32,609 nt of DNA from an uncultured OCS116 cluster bacterium (GCA_902632055.1 CACPAS010000014.1:1-32609), one strand, 5' to 3'. Counted from the stretch's first letter, positions 8,151-18,123 are shown. Notes: generated from the sequence alone by a model not told the origin. A program made the numbers and translations.

Positions 8151-11100
8151 TACCTTTATCTAAACTATCAATTATCTGTATGGCTGACTCTGACTCGAGA
8201 ACTTCTTTATTAAAGCATTTTACGAATAACAAATTGTTCTTCTTAATTTGAGCCTGACCCTTGGTTCCCTCAATCCAAACAAATAGGTTATCATGAAGAT
8301 TAAAATATTTCTCATTGAATGATATATTAATTCCATCCCTAGCGAATTCAACTTTACTTATATTGAGATTTTTACATTTTAATTTCAGTGATAATATTAT
8401 TAATAATTCACTTACTTCGCTTGGTAACATACCGAATCTATCTATCAATTCGTTTTTCATATCCTCGAGTTCGTCTTGTTTTCTTGACTCGGATAGCCTT
8501 CGGTAAATGCTCATTCTTACTCTTATATCATTTATATAATCCTCTGGAATGTAATAAGAGTTATTTGTTTTTATAATAGGCGACCAATCCTTTCCTTCTG
8601 AAGGTCTATTTCTGATATCATTGATTTCATCCTCTAGCATTGAGTTAAATAGCTCTATGCCAACATCTTTTATATGCCCTGATTGTTTGCTACCTAGTAA
8701 ATTACCCGCACCACGTATATCTAAGTCGTGCGTAGCGAGTTTAAAACCCATACCTAAACTATCTAAATTCTGCAAAATTTGAAGCCTAGCGAGAGCATTC
8801 TTAGTCATATTGCGACGTGGAAGTGTTACATATGCTGATGATTGAATTTTTGAACGACCTACTCTACCCCTTATTTGATATATTTGTGATAAGCCAAAAT
8901 TATGTGAGTTTGTAATTATGATTGTATTTGCATTTGGTATATCAAGGCCAGATTGAACGATTGATGTTGCAATTATCAAGTCATATTTATTTTCATAGAA
9001 ATCATCCATAATTCTACTTATTTCATTATTCTTCAGTTTTCCGTGTGCGATTGCGTATTTTATCTCTGGAATATTTTTTATGACAAAGTCTTCAATTTTT
9101 GCAATATCTTTTATCTTTGGGCATATTATGAAGGACTGTCCGTTTCTTTCTTTTTCCTTCAAAATTGCGTTCCTTATTAGTGTTGGCTCAAAGTAATTTA
9201 CAGATGTCTTAATAGGGAGCCTACCCTCTGGTGGGCTAAAAATGAGTGACATATCCCGAATTCCGTTAAGAGACAATTGTAAACTTCTTGGAATTGGAGT
9301 TGCAGATAGCGATAGGATATGGGTCCTTAAAGAGTGCTTCTTCAGATACTCTTTCTGTTTGACGCCAAAACTTTGCTCTTCATCGATAACAATTAATCCT
9401 AAATTCTTAAATGTAATATTATCATTCAAGAGTGCATGAGTACCAATAATTATATCTGTTTTTCCATTTTGAATATTTTCTAGAATTTCATCGCGCTTCT
9501 TTTTTGGTGTAAACCTACTCAAGCAATCAATATTTACTGAAAATTTCTCAAACCTTTTAATAAAACTCTCAAAATGCTGTCTTGCAAGTAACGTTGTTGG
9601 AACTAATATTGTAACTTGATAACCGCTGGATACTAATAAGAAGGTAGCCCTGAGTGACAGCTCGGTTTTCCCAAAACCAACATCACCACATATGAGCCTG
9701 TCCATTGGAGTACCCTTTTTTAAATCTTCTAATATATCCTTTTCTGCTTTTTCTTGGTCATTTGTTTCAGAGTATGGAAAATGAGATATAAATTCACTAT
9801 ATCTGTTATCTGGAATTATGATAGGTGCAGTTGATATTTTTCTTTTTGCTTCAATATTTATCAATTCAAAAGCTATCTCTCTTATTTTATCTTTTGCTTT
9901 TGCTTTTCTGTATTGCCAACTCGCTGCACCCAATTTATCTAATTCGATGCTATCATTGTTGGAATGCGAATATAACGATAATAGATCTATATTCTCAACA
10001 GGGAGATGAACCTTATCATTGTTTTTATAATTCAACTCTAAGCAATCATAAGTAACTCTATTTGTTGTAATTTTTTTTAGGCTTTCAAATTTACCAATAC
10101 CGTAATCTCTATGTACAACAAAGTCTCCCACATTAAGTGACGTAATTTCTTTAAGATAATTAATCGACTTTTTATTATTTATGTTCTTAGGTTTACCCTT
10201 TATGTTGAATATTTTATCATAAGATATATATAGACAATCTTCGGTAATTATATTACCTACATCAATTTTGTTTGTTATATATATGGAGTTCTTTTCATTA
10301 ACTTCATCTTGCTGTTCTATTATTTTTGTTTGTACAGATATCGGAGCTACACTCTTAATATATGACTCAGCATTTTTTCTATTTTGCGCGCTAACTACTA
10401 TCGGATATTTTTTATAATGCTTATTTATTATGGCAATTATTTTTTCTTGTCTTTTTTTAATTTCATGATTTGTCTCCAGATAATTTTCATCAATTGGTTG
10501 AATATCTACATCAAAAAAATCATAATTTTCAATATTATCTATACTTGGTTTTTGTGGTGCCGATATTAGCAGGACTCTACTTCTAAATATCTTATCTAAT
10601 TCGTTTGCATTTACAAAAAGCTCACTTGGATTTAATGGCTTGATCATATCTTTTACAAACTCATCATTTTCATTCAGAGTTGACTTATAAGCATAGACTT
10701 CATTTATATTTTGAATAATAATATCGGCTTCAAATTTAGATGTCTCGGATACCACAATTCTCGAATTTGGGACAACTAAATTAATTGTTTCTAATTTTTC
10801 AAAAAAAAGTGGGAGATATTGCTCTAGGCCATTGATCCTACATCCTGATGTAATACTTTCATAAATGAAGTCTTTATCTTTTCTTTTAAAATTATGTATG
10901 TAAGATCGCCGAAAATTATTAACATTATCTTCAAATAAATATATCTCAGAAAATGGATGGATATTTACACTTGAAACATTTTTTATTGTTTTTTGACTTT
11001 GAAAATCAAAGTATCGGATAGACTCTACATTATCACCAAAAAAATCTAATCTAATTGGGTAGGTATAATTTGGGCTAAATAAATCAATAATCCCTCCCCT

Positions 11101-11583
11101 ATTTGTATAAGTTCCAACTTCTATAACATTATCAACTTTTTCATATCCAATCCTCTCAATGTACTCTAGAAAATTTGAGTAAGTAACATTTTCGTTGACC
11201 TGAACCTTTCTTTCTTCATAAATTTCAATATCTTGGAGCCTTTGTAATAAGCACTTTATGGTTGTTATAACTATAAATTTGTTATTATTCCTTATATATT
11301 TTTTAAGCTTTATAATATTATTTATGCGAGATGCTTTTATGGGTCTAGATGGACCAAAATTATCATAATAGGGACAATCCCACTCGCATAATTTTATAAT
11401 TTTTACAGATTTATTAATGAATTTTATTGATGAGTAACAACGATTAATCTCATCATTAGAATTGACGATATAAATAAGATTTTCATTATTTTTGGAATAA
11501 TATTGCAAGAGTGCCAGCAACTGGGAGCTAGAAGGCACACCTTTTATGCAAATATTTTTATGCAATTCATTAGCTGAGAACAT
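8137..11583 (-). CDS. mfd: Mfd, transcription-repair coupling factor
   Basis: 1148 residues, the usual length. The first part is the UvrB-like damage-recognition module (NRGGIIDLFSP and YPIRLDFFGDNVESIRYFD near 161-193). The RNA polymerase-interacting CarD-like domain begins at VGDFVVHRDYGIGKF (about 485-499). The RecG-like translocase follows with FPYSETNDQ (602-610), Walker A GDVGFGKT (633-640), DEEQ (734-737), SATPIPRS (760-767), and the motif V/VI region with VQSGLDIPNANTIII and QIRGRVGRS. A C-terminal TRCF domain follows RMSIYRRLSE. Mfd removes RNA polymerase stalled at lesions and recruits UvrA. Its ATG lies inside the end of sdhE (14-base overlap), so they form one transcript. The gene is very AT-rich with many Ile/Asn/Lys codons. 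Confidence 0.97.
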   Translation of the reverse strand: MFSANELHKNICIKGVPSSSQLLALLQYYSKNNENLIYIVNSNDEINRCYSSIKFINKSVKIIKLCEWDCPYYDNFGPSRPIKASRINNIIKLKKYIRNNNKFIVITTIKCLLQRLQDIEIYEERKVQVNENVTYSNFLEYIERIGYEKVDNVIEVGTYTNRGGIIDLFSPNYTYPIRLDFFGDNVESIRYFDFQSQKTIKNVSSVNIHPFSEIYLFEDNVNNFRRSYIHNFKRKDKDFIYESITSGCRINGLEQYLPLFFEKLETINLVVPNSRIVVSETSKFEADIIIQNINEVYAYKSTLNENDEFVKDMIKPLNPSELFVNANELDKIFRSRVLLISAPQKPSIDNIENYDFFDVDIQPIDENYLETNHEIKKRQEKIIAIINKHYKKYPIVVSAQNRKNAESYIKSVAPISVQTKIIEQQDEVNEKNSIYITNKIDVGNIITEDCLYISYDKIFNIKGKPKNINNKKSINYLKEITSLNVGDFVVHRDYGIGKFESLKKITTNRVTYDCLELNYKNNDKVHLPVENIDLLSLYSHSNNDSIELDKLGAASWQYRKAKAKDKIREIAFELINIEAKRKISTAPIIIPDNRYSEFISHFPYSETNDQEKAEKDILEDLKKGTPMDRLICGDVGFGKTELSLRATFLLVSSGYQVTILVPTTLLARQHFESFIKRFEKFSVNIDCLSRFTPKKKRDEILENIQNGKTDIIIGTHALLNDNITFKNLGLIVIDEEQSFGVKQKEYLKKHSLRTHILSLSATPIPRSLQLSLNGIRDMSLIFSPPEGRLPIKTSVNYFEPTLIRNAILKEKERNGQSFIICPKIKDIAKIEDFVIKNIPEIKYAIAHGKLKNNEISRIMDDFYENKYDLIIATSIVQSGLDIPNANTIIITNSHNFGLSQIYQIRGRVGRSKIQSSAYVTLPRRNMTKNALARLQILQNLDSLGMGFKLATHDLDIRGAGNLLGSKQSGHIKDVGIELFNSMLEDEINDIRNRPSEGKDWSPIIKTNNSYYIPEDYINDIRVRMSIYRRLSESRKQDELEDMKNELIDRFGMLPSEVSELLIILSLKLKCKNLNISKVEFARDGINISFNEKYFNLHDNLFVWIEGTKGQAQIKKNNLLFVKCFNKEVLESESAIQIIDSLDKGITQH

Positions 11584-11842
11584 TAATTTGATTGGCTTTT
11601 AGATATGCTCTAATTTTAATAACAATATCATTTAGTGCATTATCAGTTGGAACTTCAAACTTAACAATCCATTTGTATATATCAGGATCTTCTGAATTTA
11701 ATAAGGCCTCATAATCATTTATATCATCTTTGGACATTTGATTGATATTTTCAGTAATATAGTTACCAAGTATGAGGTCCAATTCCTTCGTACCTCTATG
11801 CCAAGATCTGTAGATTAGTCTATTTTGAAATTCGTTTTTCAT
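11570..11842 (-). CDS. sdhE: SdhE/SDHAF2-family FAD assembly factor
   Basis: 90 residues, the family's size. The signature RGxxE is R16-G-T-K-E20 within SWHRGTKELD, followed by DLILGNYI and the helical LNSEDPDIYKWIV, all characteristic of the SdhE/YgfY/Sdh5 family. The protein promotes covalent attachment of FAD to succinate dehydrogenase SdhA. Placement between recG and mfd is common in alphaproteobacteria and supports both the identity and the taxonomic assignment. It overlaps mfd by 14 bases and is divergent from recG, with 66 bases between the two starts that must hold both promoters. Confidence 0.93.
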   Translation of the reverse strand: MKNEFQNRLIYRSWHRGTKELDLILGNYITENINQMSKDDINDYEALLNSEDPDIYKWIVKFEVPTDNALNDIVIKIRAYLKANQINVLS

Positions 11843-11908
11843 AAAAATTAAAATAATATTATCGTACTTAATAAATTATGTCTCATTTGTGAAATTACAA
11901 TTTTTATT

Positions 11909-13993
11909 ATGGAAAATCATGAATTTAATGGATTATTCACAGACTTGTCAGTCATCAAAGGTGTTGGCAACCAGAGCTATAATAAGTATTGCAGGTTAGT
12001 TGGAAAAGAGAAGGTCCGAATAATTGACTTATTATGGCATTTTCCACACAAGATAGTCCAAAGGAATAACATTTCTAAAATAAGAGATCTCAGAGACGGC
12101 GAGATACAAACAATTTGTGGCAAAATAGAAAAACATAAGAAGGGTTTTAGGAATGCACCTCACCAATTTGATATCTATGACGGGACTGGAATATTAAATC
12201 TTATTTACTTCAAGTTACCGTTTTATATGGAATCTAAGCTAAAGGTGGGAAATACAAAGTATATTTCTGGTAAAGTAAAAGAAATTGGATCAAAGAAACA
12301 AATTGCTCACCCTGATTTAATTCTATCTTTGGACGAATTTTCATCCCAAAGAAAATTTGAGCCAATCTACTCATTGACCAGTGGTTTATCAAATAAACAA
12401 ATAATACAGACTATTGAAAATATATTTAAATTCATAGACAGGATGGAAACTTTTATTGACTGGCATTCTGAATCTTTCCTTAGGGAGAACGGTTGGAAAG
12501 GTATTATAGAGACACTCAAGGATATTCACCTACCAGATATTGATTACTTTAATGATCTCTATGAAAATCCAACAAGGAGACTTGCATACGATGAAGTTCT
12601 TATAAATCAGATTAAAATTGAGCACATAAGAAGATTACGCATGAAATCAAATGGTATAAAAATGTCCAAGGAAAACCCAATTATTGATAAATTAAGTAAG
12701 AGACTTCCCTTCAAACTTTCCGAGTCACAAAATAAGGCAATTAATCAAATATATGCGGACATGTCAAAGCCAAATCAAATGATAAGATTACTGCAAGGCG
12801 ATGTCGGTAGTGGTAAAACAATGGTATCTTTTTTCTCTGGATTGAAATGCATCTTTTCAGGCTACCAGTTTGCATTAATGTCACCTACAGAAATACTCGC
12901 CAAGCAACATTACAATAATTTTAAAAGATTTGCCTCTATTACAAAATTTAAATGTTGCTTATTAACATCCAGTACGACCGCAGAGGATAGAAAAAATATA
13001 TCAGAAAAAATAAGAAATGGGGAGATACATGCCATTATTGGAACACACTCGCTATTTCAGGAAAATATTAATTACAAAAACCTTGGTTTGGTAGTTATAG
13101 ATGAGCAGCATAGGTTTGGAGTCCATCAGAGACTATCTCTGCAGAAAAAATCTGTGGCAGGCAAAGCCGATTTATTATTGATGACTGCAACACCGATACC
13201 AAGAACACTCATTCAAATTAAATACGGTGATATTGATGTATCAGAACTTGAAAATCTTCCGAATAGAAAAGAAGTCAAAACAACCATTGTGTCTATAACG
13301 AAGATTACAACTATCATAGAAAGACTGAACAATATTTGTAATCATAAAAATAAGGTATTTTGGATATGTCCCCAAATACAATCAAACGATAATAACAATA
13401 TGTCGGTTAATGATCGCTATGATTTTTTAAAGCAAAACATGAAACAAAATATTTCAATTATTCACGGTAAAATGTCAGAAAATGATAGGGATAGCCAAAT
13501 GAATGATTTTCTTGAAGACAGGACCAATATTTTGGTTGCAACATCAGTTATTGAGGTTGGTATAGATATTAAAGCAGCAAATATAATTGTAATTGAGAAT
13601 GCAAATAATTTTGGATTAAGCCAGATCCATCAATTAAGAGGTCGCGTTGGACGAAATGACCAAGCTTCATGGTGCATATTATTACATGATAATACTCTCA
13701 ATGAGATAGCAAAGAATCGGCTAAAAATTATAAGAGATAGTAATGATGGATATAAGATTGCAAAGGAGGACATGCTAATACGCGGTTATGGAGATATATT
13801 TGGATATAGGCAGTCGGGGTTTAGAGATTTTAAGGTATTGAATGAAGCTTTGATTAGTGAGATTGGTAAGAAAGCTGAAAAAGATAGCAAGCTTATTCTT
13901 GATGGAATATTAAATAGTAACGAATACAAAATAAGATATAAAAGATTATTTGACTTCTACGAAGCTCATGAATTTAAATATATAGTCAGCTGA
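11909..13993 (+). CDS. recG: RecG, ATP-dependent DNA helicase
   Basis: 694 residues. The N-terminal wedge domain contains IKGVGNQSYNKY (helix-hairpin-helix-like), DLLWHFPHKIV and the OB-fold region to about 150. Helicase motifs are Walker A GDVGSGKT (297-304), DEQHRFG (398-404), TATPIPRTL (426-434), and in the second lobe ATSVIEVGIDIKAANIIVIENA and HQLRGRVGRND. A C-terminal TRG-type segment with RGYGDIFGYRQSG follows. RecG regresses stalled replication forks and processes recombination junctions. It is transcribed divergently from sdhE-mfd, and its stop is 4 bases from the stop of the convergent DUF502 gene. Confidence 0.97.
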   Translation: MENHEFNGLFTDLSVIKGVGNQSYNKYCRLVGKEKVRIIDLLWHFPHKIVQRNNISKIRDLRDGEIQTICGKIEKHKKGFRNAPHQFDIYDGTGILNLIYFKLPFYMESKLKVGNTKYISGKVKEIGSKKQIAHPDLILSLDEFSSQRKFEPIYSLTSGLSNKQIIQTIENIFKFIDRMETFIDWHSESFLRENGWKGIIETLKDIHLPDIDYFNDLYENPTRRLAYDEVLINQIKIEHIRRLRMKSNGIKMSKENPIIDKLSKRLPFKLSESQNKAINQIYADMSKPNQMIRLLQGDVGSGKTMVSFFSGLKCIFSGYQFALMSPTEILAKQHYNNFKRFASITKFKCCLLTSSTTAEDRKNISEKIRNGEIHAIIGTHSLFQENINYKNLGLVVIDEQHRFGVHQRLSLQKKSVAGKADLLLMTATPIPRTLIQIKYGDIDVSELENLPNRKEVKTTIVSITKITTIIERLNNICNHKNKVFWICPQIQSNDNNNMSVNDRYDFLKQNMKQNISIIHGKMSENDRDSQMNDFLEDRTNILVATSVIEVGIDIKAANIIVIENANNFGLSQIHQLRGRVGRNDQASWCILLHDNTLNEIAKNRLKIIRDSNDGYKIAKEDMLIRGYGDIFGYRQSGFRDFKVLNEALISEIGKKAEKDSKLILDGILNSNEYKIRYKRLFDFYEAHEFKYIVS

Positions 13994-13997
13994 GTTA

Positions 13998-14609
13998 TCA
14001 ATCAGGATTAACAAGGCCGGCTGAGATTATTAATTTAGCGGCATCCTCGACTGACATATCAAGAATTTTAACATCTTTTTCCGGAAGGAATAGCAGAAAA
14101 CCTGATGTTGGATTTGGGGTCGTTGGTAAAAAAACGGACAAATAAACCTCATTATCTTTTGATATTTTTTTTAGGAGTTCACCTTTCGTATTCGTAGAAA
14201 CAAAGCATACAGAATGGACACCCTTTCTTGGGTACTCTATAACAGCCGCTTTTGAAAAATTTCTCCCATCCTCAGAAAATACTGTTTCAAAAATTTGCTT
14301 TAAACCTTTGTATATACTCCTTAAAACAGGTGTTTTATTTAACAACGACTCACCAAACCTTAAGAAACCTGTGCCAAGAAAGTTAGCAGCCAGAAAACCA
14401 AATAGCGTCAAAAGAAAGAAACCAATAACTAGACCAACCCCTGGAATCGAAAATGGCAGAATATTCTCTGGTAAAAATTTATCGGGCAATAAAGGTGTAA
14501 AAATTGCATCAATTTTATTTATAAACCACCAACCAACAGCAAGTGTTATCGCAACAGGCGCAGATACAACAAGTCCTGTTAAAAAATATGAACGAATTTT
14601 CTTTATCAT
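13998..14609 (-). CDS. DUF502 family membrane protein
   Basis: 203 residues. Two strong hydrophobic segments lie near residues 8-35 (YFLTGLVVSAPVAITLAVGWW) and 55-78 (IPGVGLVIGFFLLTLFGFLA), followed by NKTPVLRSIYKGLKQIFETVF and AAVIEYPRKGVHSVCFVS, then FLPTTPNPTSGFLLFLP. These blocks are the standard DUF502 (PF04367) pattern, especially P-x-x-x-IY-x-x-x-KQ and PTTPNPTSG. Its molecular role is not known; it commonly sits beside recG in alphaproteobacteria. It starts 13 bases after the stop of the TPR/SPOR protein gene, so the two are likely one operon. Confidence 0.92.
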   Translation of the reverse strand: MIKKIRSYFLTGLVVSAPVAITLAVGWWFINKIDAIFTPLLPDKFLPENILPFSIPGVGLVIGFFLLTLFGFLAANFLGTGFLRFGESLLNKTPVLRSIYKGLKQIFETVFSEDGRNFSKAAVIEYPRKGVHSVCFVSTNTKGELLKKISKDNEVYLSVFLPTTPNPTSGFLLFLPEKDVKILDMSVEDAAKLIISAGLVNPD

Positions 14610-14622
14610 TTTTTTGCCCTGT

Positions 14623-15642
14623 TTACATTGCGCTTTCTATTGTGAAGGAGTAGTTATACTTTGTTAAGCTATCAGCTATCTTATCCATCCTAGATTTATT
14701 TGCAAAAGGTCCAATAATAATATTATACGTTTTTGAACCACCTTCATTGATATTCTCAATCATCTCGGGCCTGATCCCACTCAATGCCCTGAAATTATCA
14801 TTTACTACCTTATTTATTTTAACTTTTGCAGAGGATAAGTCTAGACCTTTGCTTATGAGAATGTAATTAACCTGTTCATTATATATTCTTTCAACATTTT
14901 TCTTTATCTCACCTTCTTCTTTTTGTACAACTTTCAAGTTTTCCTTTTCTTCTATATCAATCAGATTATTTACCTCTTTTTCATCAGAATTCTCCATAAG
15001 CATTGTACTTAGTTCTGCGCCATCATCAGATTTAAAGTTTAGAATATTATTGTATAGTTCAGCGTCCTTTAAAACATAATCGCTTGGCTTACTATCGCGA
15101 AATTCAATATCTTCTTTGCCAAAAAAGTTACCAACATTGAGTGAAAATCTATCTTTAATAGTATTTATTTTGTCCTCAACGCCGATATTCTCAATATTTT
15201 GAGCATCTAATTTCTCTTCAATTTTATCAATCTTTGATAACTTCTCTATTGTGTCAACATCTTTAATTGCAAGATCATCTTGGCCAATTTTAGAACGAGC
15301 CAAAGACCTTTTTTCTAGTGCGGTAATTTGCTCTTCTTCACTAAGAAGATCTAGCCACAGAGAATTTGTAATATCTGTTATGGCAGAAATGTAATTTTCA
15401 GACTCATAATTAGAAAGTCCTCTATAAAAGAATGCGCGTGTGAGTGTGACATCATCCAGACCACCTGACTTTATGAGATCATCTAGTATTGAAATTGATT
15501 GCTCATATTGTTCCTTTGAGTATAAGTCTATTGATTTTTCAAGATCTTCCATGTAAACGCGTGAGATCGCATCGACAGGATTAATATTAAGAAGTAAAAA
15601 TATATAAAAAAATAAAGTAAGGAATTTTTTTGGTATTTTCAT
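14623..15642 (-). CDS. Secreted TPR-like protein with C-terminal SPOR-like domain
   Basis: 339 residues. The N-terminus MKIPKKFLTLFFYIFLLLNI is a signal peptide ending near PVDA. Residues about 30-135 look like TPR helices (KEQYEQSISILDDLI, RAFFYRGLSNYESENYISAITDITNSL, KRSLARSKIGQDDLAIKDVD). A long acidic, low-complexity stretch follows to about 250. The last 45 residues (SKTYNIIIGPFANKSRMDKIADSLTK...) resemble a SPOR peptidoglycan-binding domain: the beta strand Y-x-x-x-x-GPF, then an R-x-x-x-x-A-x-x-L helix. The likely location is the periplasm, possibly cell-wall or division associated. The SPOR call rests on pattern only. It is divergent from the CPBP gene and upstream of DUF502. Confidence 0.65.
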   Translation of the reverse strand: MKIPKKFLTLFFYIFLLLNINPVDAISRVYMEDLEKSIDLYSKEQYEQSISILDDLIKSGGLDDVTLTRAFFYRGLSNYESENYISAITDITNSLWLDLLSEEEQITALEKRSLARSKIGQDDLAIKDVDTIEKLSKIDKIEEKLDAQNIENIGVEDKINTIKDRFSLNVGNFFGKEDIEFRDSKPSDYVLKDAELYNNILNFKSDDGAELSTMLMENSDEKEVNNLIDIEEKENLKVVQKEEGEIKKNVERIYNEQVNYILISKGLDLSSAKVKINKVVNDNFRALSGIRPEMIENINEGGSKTYNIIIGPFANKSRMDKIADSLTKYNYSFTIESAM

Positions 15643-15737
15643 GCGTTACAAAATATTGAAATTAACAGATATTGCTTGAATATAAATCATATTTTAATAC
15701 AACAATATTTAATAAAACATTTATTAAGCAAAAAAAA

Positions 15738-16394
15738 ATGGGAAAATTAATATTAAATAAAAAATATAAGATATCAGAGTTAATTCTTATTGGTCTAATC
15801 ACCCCAACCCTTATTCTGGTCTATCGTCTAGCAGAGAATGTAATTTTAATATTATGGTTAATTACTGTTTATGGGTGCTTTATTTACATGAAATATCACA
15901 ACCGCTCAAAACTTACACAAATATTCAATTTCCATGCCTTCACAATGAAAAACATCAACATAATATTAGTGCGGTGGCTTTTTCTTACAATTGCGATCTA
16001 CTTGATAACTTTCTATTTTTATAATGATAAATTATTCACAATTCAAAAACAGAACCCCTATTTTTTAATAATAATTTTTCTTGTCTACCCCATCCTATCA
16101 GCGCTCCCGCAAGAATTTATATTTACAACATTCTTTTTTAGCAGATACGCAGATATAATACCTAAAAAGCTACAAATCTTGACAAGTGCAATAATATTCA
16201 TGTATGCCCATGTTCTCTTCATTAACTTTATTGCACCTTTTTTATCAATCTTTGGAGGACTAATATTTGCAAATACATACAAAAAGACAAATTCACTTGC
16301 CCTTGTAACATTTGAACATTCCTTATATGGGAACTCTCTATTTTTTATGGGTCTTGGGTACTATTTTTGGGGTGGCTCAGTTGGACTTACATAA
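15738..16394 (+). CDS. CPBP/Abi family intramembrane protease-like protein
   Basis: About 218 residues from ATG 15738; an in-frame TTG at 15672 would add a basic, non-hydrophobic leader and is less likely. It is a polytopic membrane protein. The CPBP motifs are LPQEFIFTTFFFSRY (motif 1), FMYAHVLFINFIAP (motif 2, H), FGGLIFANTYKKTNSLALVT and FEHSLYGN (motif 3). Motif 1 normally reads (E/Q)ExxFR; here the Arg position is Thr, so the site is altered although the Glu and both His remain. The family includes Rce1-like prenyl-protein proteases and bacteriocin-immunity proteins; the substrate is unknown. Its 3' end overlaps the convergent DUF4359 gene by 8 bases. Confidence 0.75.
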   Translation: MGKLILNKKYKISELILIGLITPTLILVYRLAENVILILWLITVYGCFIYMKYHNRSKLTQIFNFHAFTMKNINIILVRWLFLTIAIYLITFYFYNDKLFTIQKQNPYFLIIIFLVYPILSALPQEFIFTTFFFSRYADIIPKKLQILTSAIIFMYAHVLFINFIAPFLSIFGGLIFANTYKKTNSLALVTFEHSLYGNSLFFMGLGYYFWGGSVGLT

Positions 16395-16734
16395 TATTTT
16401 GTTGAACGCCATCAATGGGGATGAATTTATTAAATAAACCCAAAACAATAATATCATCAACATTATAGCCAAATGATCTAATGACAGATGTATCTATTCT
16501 GAATCTTGAAAGAACAATGTAATTATCATGTTTAATCACACTATTCGATTGTAAAATAAGAAACGCAATTCCTGATGCCAGGTTAGCCGTATCATTATCC
16601 GCACTGATTTGCAGTGCATACTCCCGAATATAGTTGGATATGTATTGCTCAAAATCATCTTTTGATGGATTAGTTAATAATAATATTAGAAAAATGCATG
16701 CACCCAAGAAATACACATAAACCTTTTTCTTCAT
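16387..16734 (-). CDS. DUF4359 family single-pass membrane protein
   Basis: 115 residues. The N-terminus KKKVYVYFLGACIFLILLL is a signal anchor, followed directly by TNPSKDDFEQYI, the hallmark of DUF4359 proteins (TNPxxxDY/F near the N-terminus). The C-terminal half, YIVLSRFRIDTS ... VLGLFNKFIPI, also fits that family (IVxSxF ... xxLGxxGxFI). No function is known. It starts within the amidohydrolase stop (4-base overlap, 16731-16734), so it is translated from the same message. Confidence 0.7.
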   Translation of the reverse strand: MKKKVYVYFLGACIFLILLLTNPSKDDFEQYISNYIREYALQISADNDTANLASGIAFLILQSNSVIKHDNYIVLSRFRIDTSVIRSFGYNVDDIIVLGLFNKFIPIDGVQQNIM

Positions 16735-18095
16735 CTTTCTTTATTTTCTCCGATCTGTGTTTTTCTATATTGATCCATAATTCTATTTCCGCTTGCAGCA
16801 AGAGCTTCAAGCTTACTACCAAGATTTTTGGCAATTAACTCCCCATACCGTTTTAAAATTATACCGTTAACAATCACAGTATCAATATCATTCGAGTTAG
16901 AGTGAAAGATAATCGTGGATATAGGATCATGCATTGGGACAAAATTTATTTTGTTTTTTTTGAACATAATTAAGTCGGCTTTTTTACCAGGTGTGATCGA
17001 GCCAACTTTGTCATCTATCCCAAATGACCTTGCGGCATCAATCGTTGCCCATTCAAATGCTTTCCTTGTTGTAACCTTCATTGTGTTTGGGGGTAGATTG
17101 TTTATCTCATAATTTTCTAGTGTAAATTCATGCCTTACAGCCTGAAGAGCAAATCTTATCACGTTTAGCATATCGCCAGCCATTGCCGACTCAATATCAG
17201 AACCAAAATTAAAAGCACCACCTCTTTCGATTAATCTTTTTGTGAGTGGATTACCAAATCCCATCTGGAGCTCCTCTTCAGGTGTTATTGAAAATGTGCA
17301 AGACGAGTCAACTAAAACATCCAACATTTCATTTGTTATATTATTTGCATGCACAATATTTGTCTTTTTATTTAATAAATTTTCTTTTTTTAGTACATTA
17401 AATCCATCTGGTGTTAAGAAATTACCACCAACATGCATACTAATAATCAAATCAAGATCTCGCGCGAGCTGAAAGTCAGATTTACAAACTTCAAGTGTTG
17501 ACTGTTGAGGACCAAGAACAGCCATACCGAGTTTATACATATCATCATCAAAAAAATACTCTTTACTCAGACGGAGAATTTCTTCTCGAGGATGAGGTAT
17601 TTCACTGAAATGAGGCATCCCTTCTTTTGGCTTATGTTTTGGTGAACCGTGTAAGAAGATTGCCCTAACATTCGAGTCAACTAAGCCTTTTATCGCAGCA
17701 TCAGTATGATCTGGGGTTGGATTATTGTGGCACCAATCAACAATTGTTGTCGATCCAGTATTAATCTGATAGAGAGCGCCAATATAATTACCAATGTACA
17801 TATCGTCTGGTTCATAAAATGAGGCGAGTCCAGCATGAATTGAAGCTAAATAATCCGATAAAGTCCAATCAGTTGCAATTCCCCTTAAGCCAGTTTGCCA
17901 AGTATGTATGTGGCCATTAATAAAACCTGGACAGATTAGATAATTCTCTGCATCTATAATTTCCGCATCTGCACTTATATGAGGCTGCACTTGCACAATT
18001 ATACCATTATCTATTAGGATATCGGTATCTAATGGATCACCGATATGAGCGTCCATGGAAATCAAGTGTGCATTTTTTATTAAGATACGTTTCAT
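16731..18095 (-). CDS. Amidohydrolase, ATZ/TRZ-like (cytosine/guanine deaminase-related)
   Basis: 454 residues, a complete subtype III amidohydrolase. The beta-sandwich start KRILIKNAHLISMD leads to CPGFINGHIH with metal ligands H62 and H64, then H221 (ISMHVGG), H249 (IVHAN) and D300 (FGSDIESA). The C-terminus has ATIDAARSFGIDDKVGSITPGKKADLIMF, standard for the family. Most deaminases of this group carry HxxE at strand 5 (HLAE-like), where Glu is the proton shuttle; here the stretch is HVGGN, so that Glu is missing. It probably acts on a ring or side-chain amine, chlorine or amide, but the substrate cannot be named. It shares an ATGA overlap with the DUF4359 gene, and an 18-base palindrome lies just upstream. 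Confidence 0.85.
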   Translation of the reverse strand: MKRILIKNAHLISMDAHIGDPLDTDILIDNGIIVQVQPHISADAEIIDAENYLICPGFINGHIHTWQTGLRGIATDWTLSDYLASIHAGLASFYEPDDMYIGNYIGALYQINTGSTTIVDWCHNNPTPDHTDAAIKGLVDSNVRAIFLHGSPKHKPKEGMPHFSEIPHPREEILRLSKEYFFDDDMYKLGMAVLGPQQSTLEVCKSDFQLARDLDLIISMHVGGNFLTPDGFNVLKKENLLNKKTNIVHANNITNEMLDVLVDSSCTFSITPEEELQMGFGNPLTKRLIERGGAFNFGSDIESAMAGDMLNVIRFALQAVRHEFTLENYEINNLPPNTMKVTTRKAFEWATIDAARSFGIDDKVGSITPGKKADLIMFKKNKINFVPMHDPISTIIFHSNSNDIDTVIVNGIILKRYGELIAKNLGSKLEALAASGNRIMDQYRKTQIGENKER

Positions 18096-18123
18096 TGCAG
18101 ATAACCCAATTCTGACAACATAT

